A stretch of 64,000 nt of DNA from Sipunculus nudus (taxonomy: Eukaryota > Annelida > Sipuncula > Golfingiida > Sipunculidae), in contig CM049315.1 of NCBI GenBank assembly GCA_026874595.1, positions 1,990,501-2,054,500 of the forward strand, written 5' to 3'. Below the pieces are notes generated by a model. It saw only the letters and a list, made by a program, of their open reading frames with translations, made no database searches and was not told where the DNA came from. The position numbers and the translations under genes were made by a program. This document shows, one piece after another, positions 46,230-57,339 of the stretch; within the stretch, counting starts at the first letter, position 1; each line of letters starts with the position of its first letter.

Positions 46230-47090
46230 CATGAAAACAGCATGTGGAGTGACATCATTGTCCTCTCTGCTGTCTTGATATATGGTCATCTGCTACGTCC
46301 TAGTGTAAACACGTGCTATAGAATTCCATAAAACACTCATTTTGTGTTTATTTACGCTTGGATTGACACCAAAATTGAACTTTGAAAACACTTTCACAAA
46401 ACCAACCTATATGATAAATTTCAATAACATCCATTATACCATCTCCAGATATAGCATGGACATACATACATACACAGAATTGAGTGGACACAATAACCCT
46501 CGTTTGAAAAAGCATTCGATATTTGGACGCAAACCTTGTGTGGAAGATAGTGATATGGAATTTTAATTAAACCTGTGTTATTCCTAGAAACTTTTTTAAC
46601 AAATATTTTGGAAAACGGCTTGGACATTGTGTTATTGCTGTTCTTGACTATAAACTTAACAAACAACAACCATGTCCCCCCCCCCCCCCTGAAATTGTAC
46701 ATTGGTTTATGGCCAACTTTCAGGGAAATGGCACGTCATTGTCACCTGTGACGTAATGGATCCTATCTTCAGATGGCTGCTTAGTCACAAGCAACAAGTG
46801 CAAAAGGTAAAATGTGCTATAAAAACCCATAAAATACTCATTCCGGGTTAGTAGCGCTTTGATTTACAAAAATTGAACTCCGTAGACACTTTCACAATAC
46901 CAACCTGAAAAAAATAAACACCCGGGTGTCTATTCAAGGAAATATGGTATTTGATACATTTCAATAAGATCCATTGTAGTATAGTATATTGTACTTATAC
47001 TGTCTCCAGATATCATCTGGACAAACATACATGTATATATACATACAAAGGAATCGAGTGAAAAATAACCCTCGCTTCACACAGGGTTAA
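46230..47090. repeat. Diverged direct duplication, about 330-370 bp units
   Basis: 46230-46560 and 46725-47090 share, in order, CGT/GACATCATTGTC-like sequence, AAAACACTCAT, AAAATTGAACT, ACACTTTCACAA, CCAACCT, TTTCAATAA, ATCCATT, CTCCAGATAT and AATAACCCTCG. Confidence 0.75.
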
Positions 47091-47915
47091 TAACACAAAC
47101 TCTCTGCACCTAATTCTGTCCAATTGCATACTCTCACTATTATTGTCAAAAAATATTGTGTCAGCTTCACAATCTCCACAATACCACAAACTTTCAGGAC
47201 GTGTCACCCCTGTTTCTTGGTCTTTTTCCATACAAATGACACAATATCTCAAAAGTTCTCAATGAATTCAAAAGTAAATTTAAGATAATGTTGCAAGGCC
47301 AATCTTCCAGATGGGGAAAAATAGTTAAATTATTCTAGTTATGCAATAACAATGACTTATTAATGAGTGCTATGGTACATTTCCCTCATTAGAATAGTGG
47401 CTGGTTTAATTACTGGTACTCCATCAAGGTAACAAGCCCTGCAGTTTTAATCCTTTGTTTAAGTTTATGTATACTAACATAGTAACAGCAAGCTGTCTAG
47501 AATAAATGGCCTTTCCTTTCTTTTATGTCTATCCATATTGGGGCTTTTTTCAAAAGGGAACATTATTTTTGTACTATAATACTCAGGAAGTGGGTGACAA
47601 TTTAAGTAGTGAACTGGAATTTCATGAAAAAAAAAATGCACACACAATTTTCAGAGAAAATGAGTGGAACGTCAGGCCCTTACAGAGGGCTTAATTTGCT
47701 ACACTGAATAGAAAGTTCTAAAGCTATCCTGAAAATTTTTGAATCTAGCAACAGTGCTTTCAGTTAAAGTTTTAGTAACTTCCATGAAGCAAATCATGAT
47801 TTTAGCATTTTACCTGATCATTCAGATGAAACAAATGTTTAGTGTAAAAATATTTTCATCCATTGATAGAGTATACAACTGTGATCCATTATAAACTTTA
47901 ATAACACATCTTACC

Positions 47916-48110
47916 TTATACTTTCTCAATGACAATTGATAAGATTCTAGCTCCAGTGATAGCAATTATTGCGAACAAGACAACATAGTTAACACAGCTT
48001 ATAGGCACCATGCCTGAACAGGACACAGGACAGGCATTTGTAACATTTGTAACTGTTGAGATTTGTAACAGGTGAGCTAAACATGCTGCTGTTTCTATCT
48101 TGGCTGACAT
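47916..48110 (-). CDS. Possible exon encoding one membrane helix
   Basis: The minus-strand frame includes TNVTNACPVSCSG followed by a hydrophobic run (NYVVLFAIIAITGARILSIV). It can be read upstream of the ATG without a stop for some 20 codons. Near its end two splice donors are possible: AAA|GTATAAG at 47921 and G|GTAAGA at 47914 after the stop. The Cys-Pro plus membrane helix arrangement loosely recalls the region after the extracellular loop of organic anion transporters, but no partner exon was found. It may be chance. Confidence 0.22.
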   Translation of the reverse strand: MSAKIETAACLAHLLQISTVTNVTNACPVSCSGMVPISCVNYVVLFAIIAITGARILSIVIEKV

Positions 48111-50005
48111 GCCAGTTTTATAATTGTTTCTTATTGACCTGTTTGTTAAGCATACCCTACAGGTTATCAGTGAGCTACATCCTTATTGACTTGGCATTGT
48201 ATTACAAATCCACTGTGACATCTGTGTAAATCATACCATACTCAGACCACCACACTATACTGATGAGATAAACAAGCACCTGTCATAAAGGGGATTACAT
48301 TTACATGAGAGTACAGAGTATTCTTACTATATACTCATGAGGGTTCATATCTTGTGTGAGCTGTTAGTTGTAACCTATTTCATTAGACTTATTAAGTGGA
48401 TATTGTCATTGGGCAATTAATAATATTCAATTCAGGAGGTATGAAATTCAAAGTGGTCAACAGGTGTCAGGCTTTCTTTTTTTGGCTTGGTCCTGTGTTT
48501 TGTACAGAACCAAATCCACTGGGCCAGACCCTGCCAGGAAAGTCCACTCCTATTGAGTAATGAGCCATTCCAACTATAGTATAAGTCTCTAACTATCCCA
48601 CAAGCTCAAGCCATAAAGGGTGTATCATGGACACTTAAATCTTTGAGATTTGGATTATATTTAGTCGCTTTGTTTGTTAAATATTTGCCTTACATGATTA
48701 CATGTATTATTGCCTTCTTTGTGTAAATAAATCAGATTACACCTTTGTGGGACATAATATGAAAAACAGATTGGCCTGTGAATTTAAATTTTAATGGTGG
48801 AACTGTGAACCCCAAGGCCCTGCTACCCTGTAAATTAAACAAAGAAAACATTTCAAACCCTAATTTTCACAAACCAGTATATTCCCCTTATCTCTAAATC
48901 TGTACAAAGTGAGTTGTATCTTTTTATCAGCTCTGGATCAGTTCTTCAAAATGAACTTACCCAACTGATCCTCCTGATACTGTTTAATTTAAATCTACAT
49001 TGACCACGTATAAACATTTTAGATAACTATAAAAAAGTTGATCTGTCAAACAGATTTGTAACTTGTCTCTCATGAAAGAAGCTACAAAAAGGTTATAATT
49101 TTATAATTTTAGCAAGACAGCCACTCACAATTTCTTGAGGGAGGGTGGGGGCAAATATTATTTCATAGATCAGTTTAATTCACAGACCTTGGTGCAGCCT
49201 TGGGCCTAGTTTCAGTTAGGTGACAATACAGTGCTGTATGAGTTACCTAAAAATTGGCCAATTACCAAAACAAACATGACAGCATAAGCAATAAATCTGT
49301 ATTCAGCTGCTCTTAGTAATGCTGGTACCCCATAACAGTATTAACACACCTTGTTTTCTGTGCCAAAACAAGGTACATTCCCAGCTGTGTGTGTATGTGT
49401 GAGTATATATACATGTACAGTTGCCACACTGTCTTGTCACAATATTACATTCTGATTGCTATTAAATATCCTGTTAGGAAGGTCATTTTACATTTGAAGT
49501 GAAGTGAATTTTTGAAAGACATCCATGTACCAACCATATTTGTTTAATTATGCCCCAAGATAAACAAACACACCCTTGAACATTTTAAATACCTAAGTGA
49601 GACGAGTGGCAGCACTTACACCAGAGACATGACACTCTGCAGACATGGATAATGCCATGTAAATTTGCCCGAATATTTTGCATACTATATTTTTCAAAGA
49701 TTAATGTGCACTCTTGCAGTTGTCTTTGCTTTGGGTAAGTAACCAGTGGCATATGAGATATAAACAGAAGCACCTAAATCTGGCTGATGCAATAATAATG
49801 GGTTTAATAGTAAAGCCGTGAAAAACAAGTGACCCATGGGTCATGACGCTCAGCTGACTGGGAAGAGATTCGCAAAAGGAAATTTTATCATCAGAATGGT
49901 AGTATATACCCATTCAACTGAAGCATCAAACAGATTAACGAACAGGCCAAGATTTGGTCTGTATCTATATATCTCAAAAATAGAGAAAAAATGTGTAAAC
50001 TTTAA

Positions 50006-51173
50006 AAACTAGAATACGGGTAGCCGACAAGTGACTACATGTATCTGCCAAACTCAGAGTGGAATGGGTGAAGTGAGGCATGGATTGAGTGGCAAGGGGA
50101 AATAGAGTGAGGTATGTTGCATATTAGCATGGATGTCTGCAGCCTAAATGTGTATGTAGGTTGTGCCACCTATCACAAATCCAGAAAGCTGTCCAAGTTG
50201 TATACATATGCAAAATTTTAGGCAGAAAAGTCAAACCACTACATGTATATGAGTGATTTTAGCCAATGGCAGACAAACAGACAGACGCTGTGCAAAAAGG
50301 GTTGCAGGTGGCCCCTCCAGTTTTGTGTATGATAAAGACCTATGTGAGATCTATACACATGCAAAATGTTGGCCCAATCATTCAAATGGTTCCCGAGATA
50401 TGAGCTTGGATTTCTGCAGCATAAACTAGAATGTAGGTGGCGCCACCTGTCATAAAATCAAGAAAGCTATCAAGGATGTATAAAACCGCAAAATTTTAGG
50501 CAGATATGTCAAACCACTGCCGAGATATGAGTGACATTATCCCACGGCAGACAAACAGACAGACGCTGTGCAAAAATGGTTGCAGGTGGCGCCACCAGTT
50601 TTGCATATGATAAAGAGGTATGTTAGATCTATACACATGCAAAATTTTGGTCCAATCGGTCAAACGGTTCTCGAGATATGAGCTTGGATGTGATCAGCGT
50701 GAACGTGAATGTAGGTGGCGCCACCTGTCATAAAATCAAGAAAGCTATCCAGGATGTATACGCATGATGAATTTCAGGTGAATTAGTCCACTGCAGAGAT
50801 ATGAGTGATTTTAACCCAAGGCAGATGAACAGATGGACACTGTGCAAACATGGTTACAGGTGGCACCACCATTTTTTGTGTATGTTATAAAGCAATCCAA
50901 AGGCTACATTTGTATAAATTTTATTTCCTGATCGGTCAAACGGCTCCCGAGATATGAGGGTTTATGTTTGGAAACAGACGCACAAATGGACGCTGGATAG
51001 AGAGGAAAGGTCAGAGGTCAACGCAAATTGGTTAGGCACTAGTTCACATGTGACCCAATAATTGGTGTAAGTTTAAGAAAAATTGGTCCAATATTCTCAG
51101 AGGAGCACTCTGGAAACAAACGTGGCGGCGGCGGAGGAACCCGGTCAAAAACATAGTATCCGCAAAACTTTGC
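50006..51173. repeat. Right arm of long inverted repeat
   Basis: Inverted counterpart of 44686-45725. Modules carry GGTGGCGCCACC at 50436, 50585 and 50714, with CATAAAATCAAGAAAGCTAT, ACAAACAGACAGACGCTGTG and GAGATATGAG around them. Confidence 0.85.
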
Positions 51174-51780
51174 AAACTTTTCAATATCTATGCAAAGAAT
51201 CATGATGATCTCCGCATTAGTTGTTCAGATACTTCAGCTTTTGTATCAAATTGTCCATTATTCTGAGGGATACTTCAGAGTCCTATAGCTTGAAGGATAT
51301 GGGTAACAGAGACCTAATTTCAAGTTTCCACAGGCACTTTTCATGGGCCTCCTTGCATGACAAGAATGAAGATTCTGGGTCCAGTTGTTGCAATTAGTAC
51401 CCTGTTGACAGATAACCACATCTTTAAAGGTCTCAAAAAAAGAGAAAGAAAAATTCGTAAAAATTTGAAAAAATAGAGGTGGACCACCCAGTCTGCAGAA
51501 ACTGATGGAACAGCTCATGATCAATATGTATGCCGAAAATCATGACCATCAGTGTTGTAGTTATTGAGATACTGCAGTTTTTGTATCAAATTTTCCATTA
51601 TTCTGGGGGGTATTTTGGAGCCATACAGCTTAAAGAATATGGGTAACAGAGACCTAATTTCAGGTTTCCATGGAGACTTTTCATGGTTCTTCCTGTGTGT
51701 CAAGAATGAAGATTCTAGGTCTTGTTTTTATGATTTGTGCCCTGTTAACAGATGTTCATATCTTTAAGGCTTTAAACTCC
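51174..51780. repeat. Two diverged units of the ~340 bp repeat
   Basis: Shares GGGTAACAGAGACCTAATTT, CAAGAATGAAGATTCT and CAGTCTGCAGAAACTGATGG with the tandem array at 57340-59380. Confidence 0.8.
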
Positions 51781-52061
51781 AATAACGCCCGCCAGGGCGC
51801 GCGTTTGTCACGGGCCTGTAGTTCAAAGGCGCCCGCCCGGGCGCGCTAAAGCCCATTTTACATACCCGTAATTGGGGCAAGTTTTGGGGGTGAAATGTCT
51901 ATTGTCATCCATCATATTTGTACTTAAATGAAAGAGAAAAACGTCAAGTGTTGTTCTAACATGTGACCAAGATCCAAACTGGCGCGAACGCAGACTTGTT
52001 GGAAAAATATAAAAATGATTGACTTTCACTCACGTGGCCTTGTTACGTGGGCCCTGGTAAC
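51781..52061. promoter_or_regulatory. CpG-rich stretch, possible promoter
   Basis: The most CpG-rich part of the window: GCCCGCCAGGGCGCGCG near 51787 and GCGCCCGCCCGGGCGCGC near 51829, followed by CACGTGG at 52031. A possible first coding exon begins at 52062. It could also be the end of a repeat. Confidence 0.35.
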
Positions 52062-52114
52062 ATGTCGGCTGCGAGAGTAAAATCAGACTCCTACGCTAAA
52101 TTCATCAGAAATCG
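52062..52114 (+). CDS. Possible first coding exon of an unidentified gene
   Basis: ATG at 52062 opens MSAARVKSDSYAKFIRN and is followed by a plausible donor (ATCG|GTAAAT) after 52114, leaving two bases for the next codon. The CpG-rich upstream sequence supports a promoter here. No second exon was found in the remaining 12 kb, so the gene would have a large first intron. Family unknown. Confidence 0.33.
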
Positions 52115-55100
52115 GTAAATTACCAAATGTTGGCAATCAGTCCTGGTGACAAAATCAAGTGCAGTGTGTTAACAGATTTAACTTCCGTTAAACATTTCCA
52201 AGATCATATATTATCCCCTTTTTTATTGGTTTAACTTGTGACCAATGATCGCCGTCCGACTGACTGACGCGTCTGACAGACACCACGCACGTGATCTGCG
52301 TGACCTCCTTACTGTGTCATGTACTGGCACTGGAAAACCATTTTTAACCGATATCATATAATAAAATGAGTATTTATTTTAAATATTAACATATTTTCTT
52401 AACTAAAAATCGAAGATACTGTCATATATCATGTCGTATATATATGTGATGTCTGATTGTTTACTAGTGATCATTTCTGTGCCAAACATTTTATGTACAA
52501 TCGTAATCGGGCACAAGAACTGTCAATCATTCTAAGAGGCTTTTTGGATTGAAAATAAAATTAATACCGTCTTAAATTAGAAACAGCCAGATATTATAGA
52601 GATATAGTTAATTTTCCAGTGTAAAATATAAAGATAACTTTATACTCCATGAAATATTGAAGTAATTATTTTACGACGTACGTGGAACTGTACGCCTATA
52701 CACCCAGATCCTTGAATATGTAAAACAAGACAGTAAGTGACTTATACGCTTGAACAAATATGTATTAATACGATTTTAACACATACTGAACAGATTTTAC
52801 AAATTTTTATATGTGTAGTACTTCCTTTATATGTATAGGCTACATGTGTACGTGCACGTGTGCGCGCTTTTGTGTGTGTGTGTGTATATATAGGCCTATG
52901 TGCGTATTATAATTTTCATTAGTGATTGATAAAAGCACCAGTAGTTGTCACTGCCAGTGAAACAGATTTTGGGCGGAGCTGCAAAACATCTTTAAATATA
53001 TATTGCACATAGCAAACTAAATTTTAAAAATATAACCTATTATTATATGAATTGAAGTAAATAATTTTTTTTTTTTTGTAATACGTTTGCCTATAACAGG
53101 CTATTCATTGTTGTAAGGAATAGTACTGCGTTATAAATGTTTGTACCTTTAAACATAAAATCTGATCACTAATACCAGAACTTATAACTCCTTTTTATAT
53201 TTCATCCATGAAAGTTTCTCAAATCGGGTTCATTCGCCGCCTATATTCATAAAAAATACATAACGTATACCGCAGACTGCATATATATCGCATATACCGT
53301 ACGTGCACCCGGTATAAACGCCGCTTTATATTGATATCGCTCTCAAAACCCAGTCAACGCTTGCATGCATGGCCCAGGGGTTATATATGGAAAATGTGTC
53401 GTGGTCATGATAATCCTTTAAAGTCATACGGCGGAGTCAGTCTCAGTCATGATACATGCAAGAAAATGAATAAAATGCATTCGCCAATCTTAAATTAGAA
53501 GCTATAGCGTATATATATAGTGACGGTGACACAGTGAAAGTAAAATATTAAGACCAAAGATGCGGACTTTCGATATGCATGCGCATGGTGTATTCAAAAT
53601 GACGATCGAGAAATCATGCAGATGGACAAATTAGACTGAAATCTAATTGTACCTTTCCATTGCTGTAAAATAAGATTTAAAAGACGCAGGTATACAAATA
53701 TATCTATATTGCAAAATGTTTGATGGCTTTGTCTCAAACTTGCCCCTTTCGAAGACCTAAAATACCACAGGGTGTCGGCTTCTATTTTTACCCACCGACC
53801 TTGTCATTTTCACGTTTGATTGACAGTTTATTAGCACAAGGAAATTTTCCTATCACACAGAAGATTTTAGCGGAAAGACAGCACACAACATGTGGCCAAC
53901 CAGACGGGGATTCGGAGTGAAAATTACTAATTTAAATTGGCATCAATTACATTAATCATCAAAGGATAATGACATCATTTACAATGTTCGGGAACCGAAC
54001 GACGTGTATAATTGCCAGGTGTAGGTCATGGTCCGCGTCTCTACAGCTGACGGGACTGGTGAATACAAAATAAATAAATAAACAAACACCCAAGAGATCA
54101 TAACTTATTAGAAGTTTTTGGAACATTCCAGGTGCTTCTTAAGAATTATTGAATTGTTGCTGCATATTGTTTTATAATTAACTGGAACTCTGCCTCTCCG
54201 TGAAATCACCTTGCAGCCTGGGGAGACCGCATGCTTTCCTGCTAAAGCTGAAGTTTTATCAGCAGTGCATGATTTCTGACTATATGAGGGCCTAAATGTA
54301 CAAAGTTGCATACGGAGGTTACCAGATTAGCTATATGATTTGAAGTTGGGTCTCGTGTATACATCTAGTTAACCAAGGAATTGTGCATCTCAAAATTATA
54401 AAATAAATTTCCTACTTTTCTTCAAGTGAAGTTGAATTAAATAAATGTAATTATATATTATATTTCCATTTTATATTAATTTCATATGACGTAATTATGC
54501 TTCATTTAAATGTCACTGAAATAAAGTGCAAATTGAAGACCTGGATAAGTAAGTGCATGAAGATATGTAAGCCTACGTGCAATTTTCCTCTAAGATACCA
54601 GAATGTACTGCTATGAAATCATAGTAACTAGGCATGATTTTGATAAGCATTGTTGGACTTACGTAGGCCTATATATTTGAATAACTTAACATACATTAAA
54701 ATGTTCTGTGAAAACATGTTTCTTTGGTGTTACTTCACAGTTTAGTATCGTTTTCTCACGTTTATAAACTTTGGTATTATGTGCATTATCCCCAATAGCA
54801 CATTTTAAAAACACCTTTTCAACAATAAAAAATATTGATTTTCCGTTATTTTATATTCTTGTTAATAACGATTTGTTTACATTAATGTGCATAGGCCTAT
54901 TTATTATATATATGTAATAAATTATTGTTCCACTAGTACTACCAGTGTTTTCATTGTTTCTGATCCCTGCGGGAAAGAATCGATTCTAATGCATACATAT
55001 TGCATGACGTGAGAGGATGTTTCCAGGTAACTCCCCCCCCCCCCCCCCCCCACCACCCCCACAAAAAAAAAGAATAATCAGACCGCCAGTCGGCACAGCA

Positions 55101-55690
55101 TCTCATGATGCTTCTTATAATAAACACGCCAGACTCAGTCACGTGAACCATGTCCATTTAAAAGACTTTACAAAATAAACACGCCAGACCCAGTCACGTG
55201 AACCTTGCTGATGTAAAAGTAGATACGATTGGGTGAGAAAAGTTTGCAGCGTCAGTGCGTCACCGCTGGCTGAGGGATGACGCGGTAAAATTGGACCGTT
55301 CAGGAAAAAAACCCAAACAGACGTGTCGTCTTGCATCTTAATTGGCCAGTAAATGTTTTATTTATTTTTATTTTTTCGTTATATTGACTAGATATATAGG
55401 ATAATTCTGTGACTAAAGTCTGCAAAACCGCCTCGTTAATGTACCTTGTGTGCTACATATTGCTAAATTCACTCATTATCGCTCAATCACCGTCAGCCGC
55501 GGATGGGCGGTTACTTCAAAAGAAATTGCATGGATACCCTCAATTAAGAAAATAAGAGTTTTCACAAGTGCAAGACATATTTGTTTTGATTTTTTATTTC
55601 AAATTTTAGTACATTCGCACTGTTTCGAATGGGAAAGATTTGGATATATCAACGTTTATTTAGGCTAATCGTTGATCGAACCAAGTGCAC
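52115..55690. other. Repeat-poor region
   Basis: Mostly unique A/T-rich sequence with several CACGTG motifs, a C19 run (55033-55051) and a small direct duplication (55119-55206). The frame at 53720-53920 (+) shows no recognisable motif. It would be the first intron if the exon at 52062 is real. Confidence 0.5.
55119..55206. repeat. 54 bp direct duplication with GTCACGTGA motifs
   Basis: ATAAACACGCCAGACTCAGT, then CACGTGAACC, occurs at about 55120 and again at about 55175. Each copy has GTCACGTGA (55138-55146 and 55193-55201), close to the GTCACGTGAC element bound by MITF/TFE-family bHLH factors. Confidence 0.8.
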
Positions 55691-57250
55691 ACCTGTTTAC
55701 CTGTCGCACCTGGATTTTTACAAGTGCAGATAAACGCGACAGACAAACTTAACAGCAATTTTATTATTGCATGAAATGTTAACAAACAGGGTAGACACAT
55801 TTTTCCAGATTTTATTTTAAAATCAGTCGGCGATTTGTTTTTGCCTGCACATGTAAAAATATATTAATTTGACATAAAAAGGTATATTACAGGTAACCAG
55901 ATAATTAGTGCATTTCACACCCATAAATTATATATTTTGCACATTGGACAAAAGTAAATAGTTTTTATTGCAATGTCCCTTATAACAAGTATAATATATA
56001 ATTTAAATTAAAAAAATGAGAATTTACCTTTATTTACCTGATCTTACCTGTGCAGGTGAGTAAACTTTTACAGGTAGAAATTGGCAAAATTGAAATCCAC
56101 AAGTCTCGTGGCTGTGCAGTTAATTAAAAGATAGTTTCTGCATATTGTTTTAACTCCTTCAAAAATTTCCTCTCCACTTTTAAAATAAAAAGTTGTCTTT
56201 ATATTCTGTACTTACAAAGGTAATTAAATCTGTTTAAGATCAAAGGTATCATTTCAGGTAACCCAATAAATAGTGCAGTTAGTACCTATAATTCATAAAT
56301 TTTACACATGGCACTCAAAATTAAGTTGTATGTCATTTTTCTCCCTTATTACATGTATAAAATATATACTTCATTAAAAAAATAATTTACCTGTATTTAC
56401 CTGAACTCACCTGTACAGGTGAGTATGTTTTTATGTGTAACCGTAACCAAAATTATCAATTTATGTTTTACATGTCTGAAAAATCAAAATATAATGGTTT
56501 TACACAGTTGACACTTGTTTATCCATATTCTTCTCAGCCACTTTTCAGCATGATTTTGTCACTGCCACAGGTAATTAGATCAGTTGAAGAACAAAGGTAC
56601 TATTCACATAGGTAACTTAATTACTGTATTAAAAGCACCTGTTCTTATATAAAAAAAAATTATACAGTCCATAAATAGAGAAGGTATTAATTTATAGTAA
56701 CTATATTGATGAACAAGGTGTTTGCTAACATATTCAGAAAAAAAAATAATTTACCTTTACTTACCTGTACAGGTAAACATATGTGTTATATGTTAATAAT
56801 CATAGAATGTGCTCTTTGGGTCAGCAAGCTTTTCAGGTGAAAAATATTTGATTTCCACAGAAAAATCTAATTTACTTGCACATTCTGGTTCGTTGGTGGT
56901 TCCCTTTCCAGTATTTAACCAAATCATTTACCTTTTTCTTACCATTAATTAATAATTACCTTAGAGTGAAAAAAAATCCTTACATTTCCCTTTTTTTATC
57001 AAAGGGTTAATGGGTTACCTGAACAGGATGAAAGGGGTCATTTTGGTGATATACCAGTGAGTGGAAATACAGTTAGTACAGATTTACCTGTTTTTACCTG
57101 TATATACCTTAGTTACATACATATCAAACCAGGTATATAGAAAATAAATAAAATAACATGATGGACATATACCTGACAGTAAAAGCTGAAAATTTCACAA
57201 AGATACCTTTAACGGTTACTGAGTTAATGTCTCTTATATAGATTCATGTC
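55691..57250. repeat. Diverged ~370 bp tandem repeat rich in ACCTG/CAGGT
   Basis: TTTACCTTTATTTACCTG-like blocks recur at about 56027, 56391, 56751 and 57084. Perfect inverted motifs are CACCTGTACAGGTG (56408-56421) and TTACCTGTACAGGTAA (near 56762). More than a dozen ACCTG or CAGGT pentamers fall in 1.5 kb. Confidence 0.75.
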
Positions 57251-57339
57251 AAAATGTGGAAAAAATGCAAAATAAATCTGAACAGTAGGAGTGTGACAAT
57301 CCACAGGCTAATCTGAACAGTAAAGGGTTAAAGGTCTCA

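Larger units (their letters stand above)
45726..50005. other. Spacer between inverted repeat arms
   Basis: 4.3 kb. Contains a C21 run (46185-46205), a C14 run (46676-46689), a diverged duplication (about 46230-46560 and 46725-47090) and a short hydrophobic open frame (47916-48110, minus). 48200-50000 is A/T-rich with no gene recognised; 49826-49860 has the TGACCCATGGGTCA repeat signature. Confidence 0.6.

Noticed and set aside
47013-47252. Zinc-ribbon protein or transposase end (YCVICMEKD and WYCGDCEAD)
   Set aside because: The Cys pairs are suggestive, but the frame overlaps a diverged noncoding duplication, ends in low-complexity sequence and has no partner.
53720-53920. 66-codon plus-strand frame as exon 2 of the gene at 52062
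   Set aside because: No suitable acceptor with the required phase was seen, and the composition is not coding-like.
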